From contig VBNH01000048.1 in assembly GCA_005878095.1 (NCBI GenBank), positions 1 to 64,000 on the forward strand: a stretch of 64,000 nt of DNA, given 5' to 3'. The position numbers and the translations under genes are program-made. This document shows positions 7,809 to 16,848 of this stretch, in pieces; the stretch's first letter is position 1; every line of letters begins with the position of its first letter. This stretch comes from Gammaproteobacteria bacterium (lineage in GTDB: Bacteria; Pseudomonadota; Gammaproteobacteria; Steroidobacterales; Steroidobacteraceae). The notes under the pieces are model-generated. The model worked only from the letters and a program-made list of their open reading frames with translations. It had not been told where the DNA came from and did no database searches.

Positions 7809-9802
7809 ATCGCGGCTCGCCCACGCGGGGTTCGTTCGCGGTCACGCCGCACGCGGCGCGCGCCGACGCACCCGCGCACAAGATTCACCGGCTGGCGGAA
7901 TTCTCGCCGCTGGATCGCACCATCGCCGCCGCGCGCGACGCGCTGATCAGTCTGCAGAGCCCGCAGGGCTATTGGCTGTTCGAGCTGGAGGCGGACTGTA
8001 CCATTCCCGCCGAGTATGTCCTGATGACGCACTTCCTGGAGGAGATTGACGCTCCTCTGGAAGCGAAGCTCGCGGCTTATCTGCGCGCTCGTCAGGCCGA
8101 GCATGGCGGCTGGCCTCTGTACCACGGCGGCGACTTCGACATGAGCTGCACCGTCAAGGCCTACTTTGCCCTGAAGCTCGCGGGCGACAGCCCCCAGGCT
8201 CCCCACATGGTGCGGGCGCGTGCGGCAATTCTGCAGCGCGGCGGCGCGGCCCGCTGCAACGTGTTCACGCGCATCACACTCGCGCTGTTCGGGCAGATTC
8301 CGTGGCGCGCCGTGCCCTATATGCCGGTCGAGATCGTGCTCCTGCCGCGCTGGTTTCCTTTCCATCTCGACAAGGTCTCCTACTGGTCGCGCACGGTGAT
8401 GGTGCCGCTGCTCATTCTGTGCACGCGCAAGCCCGCCGCCAGGAACCCACGCAACGTGCAGATTCGCGAGTTGTTTACGACACCGCCCGAGGAGGAGCGT
8501 CACTATTTTCGCCGCCCCGGCGGGCGCGAAGGCGTCTTGAGCCGGGCCTTCCTGGCGCTCGACCGGCTGGGCCGCATGATCGATCCCCTGGTCCCGAAGG
8601 CGGTACGCGCGTACGCCACGCGCCGCGCGGAGGCCTGGATGCTCGAACGGCTGAACGGCGAGGACGGCCTCGGCGCCATCTTTCCCGCCATGGTCAATGC
8701 GCTCGAAGCGCTGGCGGTCCTCGGGTATGCCGCGAGCGATGCGCGGCGGCTCGCCGCCAAGCGCGCACTCGAGAAGCTTCTGGTGGTCGACGCGTCCAGC
8801 GCCTATTGCCAACCCTGTGTGTCACCGGTTTGGGATAGCGCTCTGGCCAGTCTCGCGCTGCAGGAGACTGGCGGCGCTGCCGCGCTCGCCGCTTCCGTGC
8901 GCGCGCTTGATTGGCCGCAGCCGCTGCAGCTGCTGGACAAACCCGGAGACTGGCGCGTGCGCCGTCCGCAACTAGCGGGCGGGGGCTGGGCCTTTCAGTT
9001 CGCGAACGCTCATTACCCCGACCTTGACGACACGGCTGTCGTCGCCTGGTCGATGCACCAGGCGGGCGATCCGGCACGCTACGCGCATAACATCGAGCGC
9101 GCCCTGGATTGGCTCGTCGGTATGCAGAGCCGCAACGGCGGATTCGCATCGTTCGACATCGACAACACCCATTACTACCTGAACGAGATTCCATTCGCGG
9201 ATCATGGCGCGTTGCTGGATCCGCCCACGAGCGATGTCACCGCCCGCGTGGTGACGGTGCTGGCGCGGGTCGGCCGTCCCCAGGACCAGGCGGCCCTGGG
9301 GCGCGCAATCGCCTTTCTGCGCAAGGAGCAGGAAGCGGACGGCTCGTGGTTCGGTCGCTGGGGCACGAACTACATCTACGGTACCTGGTCGGTACTGACT
9401 GCGTTCGCGCAGGCGGGCATCGGCGCGGATGATCCTGCCACGCGCCGCGCCGTGAGTTGGCTCGTAGCCCGGCAGAATGCCGACGGCGGCTGGGGCGAGA
9501 GCAATGACACCTACGCGTACGGGCAGCAGGCAGCCGGAAAATCGGCGAGCGCTCCCCACCAGAGTGCCTGGGCCCTGCTGGGGCTGCTTGCGGCCGGGGA
9601 GGTCGGCACCGATGCGGTGCGGCGCGGTGTCGAATACCTGCTGCGAACCCAGCAGGACGACGGTCTGTGGAGTGATCCGAGCTTCACCGCGCCGGGGTTT
9701 CCGCGCGTGTTCTACCTCAGATATCACGGCTATTGCGCCTACTTTCCTCTTTGGGCTCTGGCGGCATACCGCACCCTGATACGGCTCGGAACCACCCATT
9801 GA
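7805..9802 (+). CDS. shc: squalene-hopene cyclase
   Basis: This 665-residue class II triterpene cyclase converts squalene to hopene and hopanol at the inner membrane. The catalytic acid motif DxDDTA is D406-L-D408-D409-T-A. Several QW-type repeats (GGGWAFQ, NGGFASFD, DGSWFGRWG, DGGWGES, DDGLWSD) mark the alpha-barrel domains. The length is normal for the family. It starts at GTG overlapping the squalene synthase stop (GTGA) and its own stop overlaps the TTG of hpnG. It is the committed step feeding HpnH and HpnG. The family is also called HpnF. Confidence 0.96.
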   Translation: MNRGSPTRGSFAVTPHAARADAPAHKIHRLAEFSPLDRTIAAARDALISLQSPQGYWLFELEADCTIPAEYVLMTHFLEEIDAPLEAKLAAYLRARQAEHGGWPLYHGGDFDMSCTVKAYFALKLAGDSPQAPHMVRARAAILQRGGAARCNVFTRITLALFGQIPWRAVPYMPVEIVLLPRWFPFHLDKVSYWSRTVMVPLLILCTRKPAARNPRNVQIRELFTTPPEEERHYFRRPGGREGVLSRAFLALDRLGRMIDPLVPKAVRAYATRRAEAWMLERLNGEDGLGAIFPAMVNALEALAVLGYAASDARRLAAKRALEKLLVVDASSAYCQPCVSPVWDSALASLALQETGGAAALAASVRALDWPQPLQLLDKPGDWRVRRPQLAGGGWAFQFANAHYPDLDDTAVVAWSMHQAGDPARYAHNIERALDWLVGMQSRNGGFASFDIDNTHYYLNEIPFADHGALLDPPTSDVTARVVTVLARVGRPQDQAALGRAIAFLRKEQEADGSWFGRWGTNYIYGTWSVLTAFAQAGIGADDPATRRAVSWLVARQNADGGWGESNDTYAYGQQAAGKSASAPHQSAWALLGLLAAGEVGTDAVRRGVEYLLRTQQDDGLWSDPSFTAPGFPRVFYLRYHGYCAYFPLWALAAYRTLIRLGTTH

Positions 9803-10536
9803 ATGTCGTCGGCATCGTCTCGGCTCTCGCGGCCGAGGCGCGCCCTCTTGGTCCCACGGCGCAGCGGCGCGGGGCGCTTGCATCCCTCGCAGACGGAACA
9901 CTCCTGGCGGTGAGCGGGATCGGCGCCAGCGCCGCGGCGGGTGGCGCGCGCGCGCTCATCGACGCTGGCGCCACGGCGCTCATCAGCTGGGGTATGGCCG
10001 GGGGACTCGATCCGGCGCTCGCCGCCGGGACAATATTGCTGCCGAGCGAGGTGATTTCGTGCGCTGGCACGGCCTTCATGACGGCGCGTTACTGGCGGGA
10101 GCGCCTCAGCGCGGCGCTCACCGCGCACCGCCTGGTGGCCTGCGGGAAGCTCCTCACGAGCCCACGGGCGATTCTGTCCATCGCTGACAAAGCCGCGGCC
10201 TTTCGCGACACCGGTGCCGCAGCGGTGGACATGGAAAGTCTCGCGGTCGCGGAGGTCGCCGGCTCCCATGAGCTGCCGTTCATTGCCGTGCGAGTGATCG
10301 TCGATACCGCTGCAGATATCCTGCCTCGGGCCGTGATGGCCGCCGCCCGCGGCTCGGGGCAGTTGCCGCTCGGGCGCCTGCTCGCCTCACTCGCGCGTTC
10401 GCCCGGTGATCTGGCGGCGCTGATCCGCCTGGCGCCGCGCTATCGCGCCGCGCGGCACTCTCTGCTCGCCGTGGCGCGCGCCGGCACACCGGCCCGGCAT
10501 GCGTTCCCGATCGTGGCGGACGCCGCCGACTCATGA
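9799..10536 (+). CDS. hpnG: hopanoid biosynthesis nucleosidase-like protein HpnG
   Basis: This 245-residue protein belongs to the purine/uridine phosphorylase superfamily. HpnG removes adenine from adenosylhopane, yielding ribosylhopane or its phosphate on the way to bacteriohopanetetrol. The SWGMAGGLDPAL loop and the AAAVDMESLAVAE motif with its conserved Glu are typical of nucleosidases. The start is TTG in a TTGA overlap with shc, giving the N-terminus LNVVGIVSALAAEARPL seen in the family; the longer frame upstream is shc sequence. It is coupled to hpnA by ATGA. Confidence 0.9.
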   Translation: MNVVGIVSALAAEARPLGPTAQRRGALASLADGTLLAVSGIGASAAAGGARALIDAGATALISWGMAGGLDPALAAGTILLPSEVISCAGTAFMTARYWRERLSAALTAHRLVACGKLLTSPRAILSIADKAAAFRDTGAAAVDMESLAVAEVAGSHELPFIAVRVIVDTAADILPRAVMAAARGSGQLPLGRLLASLARSPGDLAALIRLAPRYRAARHSLLAVARAGTPARHAFPIVADAADS

Positions 10537-11519
10537 GGGCGCTGGTCACAGGCGCGACCGGCTTCGTCGGCTCGGCGGTCGCCAGGGCCCTCGCGGCAGC
10601 GGGCTGGCAGGTCCGTGTCCTGGTCCGTGCCGGCTCCGATCGCCGCAATCTGCAACACCTTCCCGTGGACATGGTCGCGGGAGATCTCGCGGACGGCGCC
10701 TCACTCGATCGCGCCCTCGCGGATTGCCAGGCGCTGTTTCACCTGGCTGCAGACTACCGCCTCGGGGCGCGCGAGCCGGCGCAGCTCTATCGAACCAATG
10801 TGGACGGAACCCGCAGTATCCTCGATGCCGCCCGCCGGGCGGCAGTCCCGCGCGTCGTCTATACGAGCAGTGTCGCCACCATCGGCCTGCCTGCCGACGG
10901 CTCACCCGGCACGGAGGAGACACCGGTGGCGCTCGCGGACATGATCGGCCACTACAAGCGCTCGAAGTACCTGGCCGAGCAGCTCGCATGCAGTTCGCCG
11001 CAGACCGGCACGTCCGTGGTCATCGTCAATCCGTCGACACCGATCGGGCCCGGCGACCTAAGGCCCACGCCGACCGGACAGATGGTCCTGGACGCCGCGC
11101 GCGGGCGGACGCCCGCATACCTCGACACGGGACTGAACATCGTGCACGTCGATGACGTCGCCGCCGGGCACCTGCTGGCGTTTCATCGCGGGCGGGCCGG
11201 TGAGCGCTACATTCTGGGTGGGCAGGACATGATGCTGCGCGATATTCTCGCGGCGATCGCGCTCCTGGTCGGTCGCAAGGCGCCGCGCATTCGTTTGCCG
11301 CATGCCGCGGTACTGCCCCTCGCCTGTGCAGCCGAGGCCCTGGCGAGAATCACCGGGCGCACCACTCGAATTACGCTCGAAGGCGTGCGCATGGCGCGCA
11401 AGCACATGTTCTTCTCGAGCGAGAAGGCGGTCCGCGAGCTCGGCTACCGGTGGCGAGCGCCGACACAGGCGTTCGAGGATGCCGTGCTGTGGTTTCGCGA
11501 GCAGGGGTATCTGCGTTGA
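10533..11519 (+). CDS. hpnA: hopanoid-associated sugar epimerase/dehydratase HpnA
   Basis: This 328-residue extended short-chain dehydrogenase has the NAD-binding motif TGATGFVGS at the N-terminus and the catalytic pair in HYKRSKYLAEQ (YxxxK). HpnA proteins are conserved in hopanoid loci and called hopanoid-associated NAD-dependent epimerases; the exact reaction is unsettled. It is the last gene of the plus-strand operon, begins with an ATGA overlap and ends one base from the convergent MFS gene, leaving no room for a separate terminator. A general sugar-nucleotide epimerase is the alternative, but location supports HpnA. Confidence 0.88.
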   Translation: MRALVTGATGFVGSAVARALAAAGWQVRVLVRAGSDRRNLQHLPVDMVAGDLADGASLDRALADCQALFHLAADYRLGAREPAQLYRTNVDGTRSILDAARRAAVPRVVYTSSVATIGLPADGSPGTEETPVALADMIGHYKRSKYLAEQLACSSPQTGTSVVIVNPSTPIGPGDLRPTPTGQMVLDAARGRTPAYLDTGLNIVHVDDVAAGHLLAFHRGRAGERYILGGQDMMLRDILAAIALLVGRKAPRIRLPHAAVLPLACAAEALARITGRTTRITLEGVRMARKHMFFSSEKAVRELGYRWRAPTQAFEDAVLWFREQGYLR

Positions 11520-11520
11520 C

Positions 11521-12918
11521 TCAGATGCGAATCGTGAGCGCTGCGGCAGCCGCGCTGGCGAGGGCCAGCGCCGCCGCAGTCGACATCACCACGCGCGCCG
11601 TCGCAATGAGCGAATCCGCGACCAGCGTGCCGAGCACCGCAATCACCAGCAGGCTGGCCACCGCAGCCACGACATTGTTGATGCCGGAAGCAACGCCGGT
11701 CTCGCGCTCCGTTACGGAGTTGATGACGGTAGTCGTGAGCGGCGCGACGGTGATGGCCATGCCGAAGCCCAACACTATCATGGGCACGAGGTAAACCCAG
11801 TAACGCTGCTCACCGCTGACCACGGCGAGCAGCGCAAAACCGCCGGCCGCGATGGCCGGCCCGACGATGAGCGGGCGCCGCGCGCCAAAGCGGTCGGCCA
11901 GTCCTCCGGACCAGCGGGACAGTACTGCCAGAACCAGCGTGAACGGCAAGTAGACGGCGCCGGCCGCGGTCGCTGAAAACCCGTGTGCCTGGATCAGAAG
12001 GAACGGCAGCAGAAAGAAGGCGCCGCCGAGCGCGCCGTAGAGAAACAGGGTGAGCAGGTTGACGCCGCTGAAGGCGCGCGATCCAAACAGTCTGAGCGGC
12101 ATCATCGGCGCACGGCTGCGCCGTTCTTCCAGCGCGAGCCCCACCAACAGCAGCGAGCCTGCCGTCAGCGACCCGACCACGGTCACATCTTGCCAACCGA
12201 GCCTGGAAGCGGCGATCAGCCCGTATACCAGACTGCCCAGCCCACCGAACGCCAAGGCGGCGCCGCGCCAATCGAGGCCGGCGGGCGCGGCGGGATCGGC
12301 GCTTTCCGGCAGACGGCGCACGGCAATCCACAATGTTGGAATGGCGAGCAGCGGATTGATCAGGAATATCGCGCGCCAGGACAGGTGATCGACCAGCCAG
12401 CCCCCGAGCAGCGGACCTGCGCCGGCGGCGAGCGCCGACGCGCCCGACCATATCCCGATCGCCGCACCGCGTTCCTGCTCGTCAAACGCGGCGCCGATGA
12501 TGGCCAGCGAGCAGGGAATGAGCAGCGCCGCCCCCACGCCCTGGATGGCGCGCGCCGCGATCAGTGTCGCGATGTCCGGTGCGCAGCCACAGGCGATCGA
12601 AGCCAGCGTGAAGGTGATGACGCCGATCAGAAAGAGCACACGGCGTCCGAAGCGGTCGGCGGCTGCGCCGCCAATCAGCAGCAGAGCGGACATGCACAGC
12701 GTGTAGACATTGATGACCCATTGCATCGCCGCCAGCGTGGTACCGAGATCGGCTTCGATCGTCGGCAGCGCAACGTTGACCACGGATTCGTCGACGAACG
12801 CCATGGTCGATCCCAACACCGCCGCGGCCAGCACCCAGGGCTTGTCGCGCTCGGGGCAGGCGGACCTGCCGCGGGTGGATCGAATGACTTGCGCGGCGCA
12901 GGGCTGGGTCTTCGCCAT
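11521..12918 (-). CDS. MFS drug exporter, DHA2 (EmrB/QacA) type
   Basis: This 465-residue inner-membrane transporter has about 14 predicted membrane segments. The family motifs GGAAADRFGRRV (loop 2-3) and GAGPLLGGWLVD (segment 5) identify a drug:H+ antiporter of the DHA2 group. It probably exports hydrophobic compounds; no partner membrane-fusion or TolC gene is adjacent. It is convergent with hpnA and monocistronic. The N-terminal 25 residues before the first membrane segment are polar. The ATG has no obvious ribosome-binding site, so the start is uncertain. Confidence 0.85.
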   Translation of the reverse strand: MAKTQPCAAQVIRSTRGRSACPERDKPWVLAAAVLGSTMAFVDESVVNVALPTIEADLGTTLAAMQWVINVYTLCMSALLLIGGAAADRFGRRVLFLIGVITFTLASIACGCAPDIATLIAARAIQGVGAALLIPCSLAIIGAAFDEQERGAAIGIWSGASALAAGAGPLLGGWLVDHLSWRAIFLINPLLAIPTLWIAVRRLPESADPAAPAGLDWRGAALAFGGLGSLVYGLIAASRLGWQDVTVVGSLTAGSLLLVGLALEERRSRAPMMPLRLFGSRAFSGVNLLTLFLYGALGGAFFLLPFLLIQAHGFSATAAGAVYLPFTLVLAVLSRWSGGLADRFGARRPLIVGPAIAAGGFALLAVVSGEQRYWVYLVPMIVLGFGMAITVAPLTTTVINSVTERETGVASGINNVVAAVASLLVIAVLGTLVADSLIATARVVMSTAAALALASAAAAALTIRI

Positions 12919-12940
12919 CGTACACCGGCCGGCCGCGCCG

Positions 12941-13348
12941 CTACCGCTTCGGCGCCCTTTGCCCTTTGTCGGGCTTCACCTGCACAGCGATCGTCTGCAG
13001 CCAGGGCATCAGGTGCTCCATGTCGAAAGTCCCGTCGTTGAGCAACTCGATCAACGAGGCGTAGATCGCTTTTGAGTGTGCTGTGATCGCGTGACCATTG
13101 ATTCGCAGGAACACATCGACCACGGCGAACGCCACGCGTTTGTTACCGTCGACGAATGGGTGGTTTTGAACGAGACTTTCCAGAAGGGCTGCGACTTCGT
13201 GAACGATCGTGTCGTAATAGCCGGTCTGCGGTCGAAGCAGCGCTGATTCGAGCGCTCCGGCGTCGCGAATGCCACCTGCGCCGCCGTAGCGCGCGATCAG
13301 TTCTTTATGGAAAAAGAGCGCATCGGCGATCGTGACGTATTCCGTCAT
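12941..13348 (-). CDS. doc: Doc-family (death on curing) Fic toxin
   Basis: This 135-residue protein contains the Fic signature HPFVDGNKR at residues 63-71 (catalytic H63, phosphate-binding GNKR). Doc toxins phosphorylate elongation factor Tu and stop translation. The gene overlaps the upstream small gene by ATGA, the usual antitoxin-toxin arrangement. Size and the N-terminal YVTIADALFFHKELI segment fit the Doc subfamily rather than larger AMPylating Fic enzymes. The active-site motif is intact, so the toxin should be functional. Confidence 0.9.
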   Translation of the reverse strand: MTEYVTIADALFFHKELIARYGGAGGIRDAGALESALLRPQTGYYDTIVHEVAALLESLVQNHPFVDGNKRVAFAVVDVFLRINGHAITAHSKAIYASLIELLNDGTFDMEHLMPWLQTIAVQVKPDKGQRAPKR

Positions 13349-13569
13349 TTGGCCAGCGAGCGGTACAGCTCATCGCGCTCCTTGAGGCTGTCCTGAAAGG
13401 CCTCGAGCACATTTCGGCGCGGAGCCTGCTGGCGCTTGCGAGCCAGATACTCCCGCATCGCATCCCCGAGCACCGCCTGCAGCCGACGCCCCTCGCGAGA
13501 GGCAAGCTGCTGCAGCTCCTCGAGAACCTCGGGCTCGGCTTGCGAGGAGAACTTCCGCAAGGTGCTCAC
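13345..13569 (-). CDS. ribbon-helix-helix antitoxin of the Doc pair
   Basis: This 74-residue protein begins STLRKFSSQAEPEVLEELQQLA, a short beta strand followed by two helices as in ribbon-helix-helix DNA-binding antitoxins, and has a charged C-terminal tail that would wrap the toxin. The start is GTG with GAGG five bases upstream. Its stop overlaps the doc start as ATGA. It probably neutralises Doc and represses the pair from the repeated operator just upstream. The exact antitoxin family is not recognised. Confidence 0.78.
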   Translation of the reverse strand: MSTLRKFSSQAEPEVLEELQQLASREGRRLQAVLGDAMREYLARKRQQAPRRNVLEAFQDSLKERDELYRSLAK

Positions 13570-13576
13570 TATGGCC

Positions 13577-13606
13577 TCGTCATGATCTATCTTGATTCGT
13601 CATGAT
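13577..13606. promoter_or_regulatory. paired operator upstream of the toxin-antitoxin genes
   Basis: The sequence TCGTCATGAT occurs twice (13577-13586 and 13597-13606), exactly 20 bases apart, that is two helical turns. Each copy holds the palindrome TCATGA. It lies eight bases upstream of the antitoxin GTG, as expected for autorepression by a ribbon-helix-helix antitoxin-toxin complex. Confidence 0.55.
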
Positions 13607-13753
13607 AGGTCAAGAAAGGCGGAAGTCAAGTGCGGGCCACGGACCGAGCCCGCCATGTGGGCGCGGCTGCTCGATTAAGATCGCTTCCGCGGTTTCCCGG
13701 ACCCGCGCGAGGCCGCAACCATGGCACGGCCGAGAGATGAGGGGGCAACGCTC

Positions 13754-15496
13754 ATGATGATCCGTCGCGCACCAGAGTGGGTCTTGTTGGCATGCTCGGC
13801 CGCGTTCGCGCAGCCGCCCGCTGCCGGCGGCGAGCCGGGACACTACGATGTTCTCATCAGCGGCGGGACCGTCTATGACGGCTCGGGAGGCGTCCCCTTC
13901 GTGGGGGATGTGGCCATCACGGGCGATCGCCTGACTTACGTCGGACCGCACGCGAGCGGAGCGGCGCGCGAACGGATTGATGCGCACGGCAAGGCGGTGG
14001 CGCCGGGCTTCGTCAACATGCTGGCGCACCCGGAGGAGTCGCTGCTCGTGGACGGGCGTGCGCTCAGCGATCTGCGCCAGGGCGTGACGCTCGAAGTGCT
14101 GGGCGAAGACTCGATGGGGCCGCTGACCCCGGAAATGAAGCGCCTCGCAACCCAGCGACAGGCGGACATTCGCTACACCATCGACTGGACGACGCTCGGG
14201 GAGTATCTGCACAGGCTCGAGCGGCGCGGCATCGCACCGAATGTCGCGTCCTTCGTCGGGGCCGGCACGGTGCGCACCAACGTGCTCGGCGAGCGTGACG
14301 TGCAGCCGACGCCGGCGCAGCTGGCGCAGATGCGCACGCTGGTGCGCCAGGCCATGGAGGAGGGCGCGCTCGGCGTGACCACCGCGCTCATCTACAGCCC
14401 CAATGACTACGCCAGGACACCCGAGCTGATCGCGCTGGCGAGCGAGTCCGCCCGCTGCGGCGGCATCTACAGCGTGCACATGCGCAGCGAAGGAGATCGG
14501 CTGATCGAGGCGGTGCGGGAAACGATCGACATCGCCAGGACTTCCGGAGCACCGGCGGAAATCTATCACCTGAAAGCCGCCGGTAAGCGCAACTGGGACA
14601 AGCTGGATGCGCTCATCCATGAGGTGCAGCAGGCGCGCGCAGCGGGGATCCGCATCACCGCCGACATGTACGTGTATACGGCCGGCGCGACGGGTTTTGA
14701 TGCCGCCATGCCCCCGTGGGTGCAGGACGGAGGCCTGGAAGCGTGGATCACGCGCCTCAAGGACCCGGCGGTTCGCAGCCGCGTGTTGGCCGAGATGCGC
14801 GATCCCGCGCCCGCCTGGGAGAACCTCTATGGGGCGGCCGGCGCGGCCGGCACGCTGCTGCTCGGCTTCAAGAACCCGGCGCTCAAGCCGCTCACCGGCA
14901 AGACGCTGGCTGAAGTGGCGCAGCAGCGCGGCGTGAGCCCCGAAGACGCCGTGATCGACCTGGTGGTGGAGGACGGTTCGCGCGTCGCGGTGGCGTACTT
15001 CCTCATGTCGGAAGCGAACGTGCGCCGCGAGGTCGCGCTGCCGTGGGTGAGTTTCGATTCGGATGCGGACGCGCCGGCTCCCGAAGGCGTGTTCCTCAAA
15101 TCCAGTCGTCACCCGCGCACCTACGGCAACTTCGCCCGGGTGCTCGCGAAGTACGTGCGCGAGGAACGGGTGCTCACGCTCCAGGAAGCGATTCGCAAGC
15201 TCGCCGCGCTGCCGGCGGCGACGCTGTCGCTCACGGATCGCGGCCGCTTGCAGGCGGGCGATTTCGCGGACGTCGTGGTGTTTGATCCGCAGACCATCCG
15301 GGACCACTCGACCTACGAGCATCCACAGCAACTGGCGACCGGTGTCGATGAGGTGTGGGTGAACGGGGTGCGGGCGCTGCGCAAGGGCGAGGCCACCGGC
15401 GCTCCCAGCGGCCGGGCGGTGCGCGGACGCGCGTGGAGCGGCGCGACGGGCGGCGGCTGTCGCGCCGCGGCGCGCGATTGGACCTGGAGTCCGTGA
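13754..15496 (+). CDS. exported amidohydrolase, N-acyl-D-amino-acid deacylase family
   Basis: This 580-residue metal-dependent hydrolase has a short signal-like N-terminus (MMIRRAPEWVLLACSAAFAQ), suggesting periplasmic location. The DVLISGGTVYDGSG start, ITADMYVYTAGATG segment and the C-terminal HPRTYGNFARVL motif are typical of the D-aminoacylase family, which cleaves N-acyl-D-amino acids. The usual N-terminal HxH metal pair is absent: the site reads GFVNMLAHPEESL, so metal binding may differ. The start was chosen at ATG with a GGGGG stretch eight bases upstream. It is coupled by GTGA to an MFS transporter that probably moves its substrate or product. Confidence 0.78.
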   Translation: MMIRRAPEWVLLACSAAFAQPPAAGGEPGHYDVLISGGTVYDGSGGVPFVGDVAITGDRLTYVGPHASGAARERIDAHGKAVAPGFVNMLAHPEESLLVDGRALSDLRQGVTLEVLGEDSMGPLTPEMKRLATQRQADIRYTIDWTTLGEYLHRLERRGIAPNVASFVGAGTVRTNVLGERDVQPTPAQLAQMRTLVRQAMEEGALGVTTALIYSPNDYARTPELIALASESARCGGIYSVHMRSEGDRLIEAVRETIDIARTSGAPAEIYHLKAAGKRNWDKLDALIHEVQQARAAGIRITADMYVYTAGATGFDAAMPPWVQDGGLEAWITRLKDPAVRSRVLAEMRDPAPAWENLYGAAGAAGTLLLGFKNPALKPLTGKTLAEVAQQRGVSPEDAVIDLVVEDGSRVAVAYFLMSEANVRREVALPWVSFDSDADAPAPEGVFLKSSRHPRTYGNFARVLAKYVREERVLTLQEAIRKLAALPAATLSLTDRGRLQAGDFADVVVFDPQTIRDHSTYEHPQQLATGVDEVWVNGVRALRKGEATGAPSGRAVRGRAWSGATGGGCRAAARDWTWSP

Positions 15497-16812
15497 ATGC
15501 CTCGCGTATCCAGCCGCCGCAGCCGATGATCGACACCGCGCCCGGGCCGGCCGCCGCCCCGAGCGACCGCTGGTACGTGCTGGCGCTCCTGACCGTGGTG
15601 TACGCGCTCAACATCGCGGATCGCTTCTCGATCTCGACCCTGATCGAACCGATCCGGCAGGAGCTGCGGCTCTCCGACAGCGGCATCGCCTTCCTCACCG
15701 GGGTGGCGCTGGCGCTGTTCTACGTGACGGTCGGGATTCCCATCGCGGCGCTCGCCGATCGCACGAGCCGCCGCGACATTCTCGCGCTCGCCCTCGCCAT
15801 CTGGTCCGGGATGACGGCCCTGTGTGGTCTCGCTCAGAACTACTGGCAGCTGCTGCTGGCGCGATTCGGAGTCGGAATCGGTGAGGCCGGGGGGACTCCT
15901 CCCTCCACCTCCATGCTTGCCGACAAGTTTCCTCCGGCGCGGCGGCCCATGGCCAACACCATCTTCGCGCTGGGTGCGTGCCTCGGTGCGTGGCTCGGTT
16001 CGCAGGTGGCCGGCGAGGTGGCCGAGCGCGGCGGCTGGCGAGCGGCGTTTCTGGTGCTCGGCATTCCCGGCATGCTGGTCGCGCTGCTCGTGTGGCTGAC
16101 GGTGCGCGAGCCGCGTCGCGGCCAGCTCGATGCCAGCGCCGTCGGCCGGCGGCCGAGCACGCTGCCGGCGACCTTGCGCTTCATTGCCACGCAACGGTCG
16201 GCGATTCATCTGCTGCTCGGTGGCTCGGTAGCGACGTTCTGGAGCTGGGGCTTGATGTGGTGGACCCCCACCTTCCTGCAGCGCTCGCATCACATGACGG
16301 TGGGCGAGGCCGGTCAGCTGCTCGGCCCCATGCATCTGATCGCGGGTACGGCGGGTACCTTGCTCGCCGCGTGGCTCATGGCGCGGCGGGCCGCCGCGGA
16401 CCCGCGCTACGTGACGCGCCTGCTCGGTTGGGTCACGGCGTTGACCACCGTGCCCTCGATATTCCTCTACTGGGTGCTGTCGGCGAAGGCGGCGACCGCG
16501 TTGCTGTGGATCTTCGTGCCGTCGGTGTACTTCTATATCGGGCCGATCCTGGGACTGCTGCAGAACGTGATCCCCGCCAACATGCGCGCTACCGCATGCG
16601 CCGTCCTGCTCTTCATCGCCAACTTCGCCAACCTGGTCCTGGCGCCGCAGATCATCGGCTGGCTGAGCGATTGGTTCGCGGCGTCCTTCGGCGCCGGCTC
16701 GGAGTCGTTGCGCTGGGCGCTGCTGCTGCTCGCACCCACCGGCTTCTGGGCCGCGTGGCACCTGTGGACCAGCGGCGCCACCATCCGCGCGGACGAAGCG
16801 CGCGCGACTTGA
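15493..16812 (+). CDS. Spinster-type MFS transporter
   Basis: This 439-residue inner-membrane protein has about 12 membrane segments. ALADRTSRRDILA is the loop 2-3 motif and GVGIGEAGGTPPS in segment 4 is characteristic of Spinster-like MFS carriers. It begins at GTG overlapping the amidohydrolase stop; an ATG 36 bases later is an alternative. Co-translation with an acyl-amino-acid hydrolase suggests uptake or release of small peptides or acyl amino acids, which is inferred only from the neighbour. Confidence 0.82.
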   Translation: MNASRIQPPQPMIDTAPGPAAAPSDRWYVLALLTVVYALNIADRFSISTLIEPIRQELRLSDSGIAFLTGVALALFYVTVGIPIAALADRTSRRDILALALAIWSGMTALCGLAQNYWQLLLARFGVGIGEAGGTPPSTSMLADKFPPARRPMANTIFALGACLGAWLGSQVAGEVAERGGWRAAFLVLGIPGMLVALLVWLTVREPRRGQLDASAVGRRPSTLPATLRFIATQRSAIHLLLGGSVATFWSWGLMWWTPTFLQRSHHMTVGEAGQLLGPMHLIAGTAGTLLAAWLMARRAAADPRYVTRLLGWVTALTTVPSIFLYWVLSAKAATALLWIFVPSVYFYIGPILGLLQNVIPANMRATACAVLLFIANFANLVLAPQIIGWLSDWFAASFGAGSESLRWALLLLAPTGFWAAWHLWTSGATIRADEARAT

Positions 16813-16830
16813 GCCCGGCTGGCATCGGGC

Positions 16831-16847
16831 GGCCCCTCGGCGGGGCC
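16831..16847. terminator. GC hairpin between convergent genes
   Basis: A perfect GGCCCC/GGGGCC stem with a five-base TCGGC loop fills the 36-base gap between the convergent MFS and panE stops. There is no T-tract on either strand, so it is at best a weak or bidirectional terminator. Confidence 0.3.
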
Positions 16848-16848
16848 C

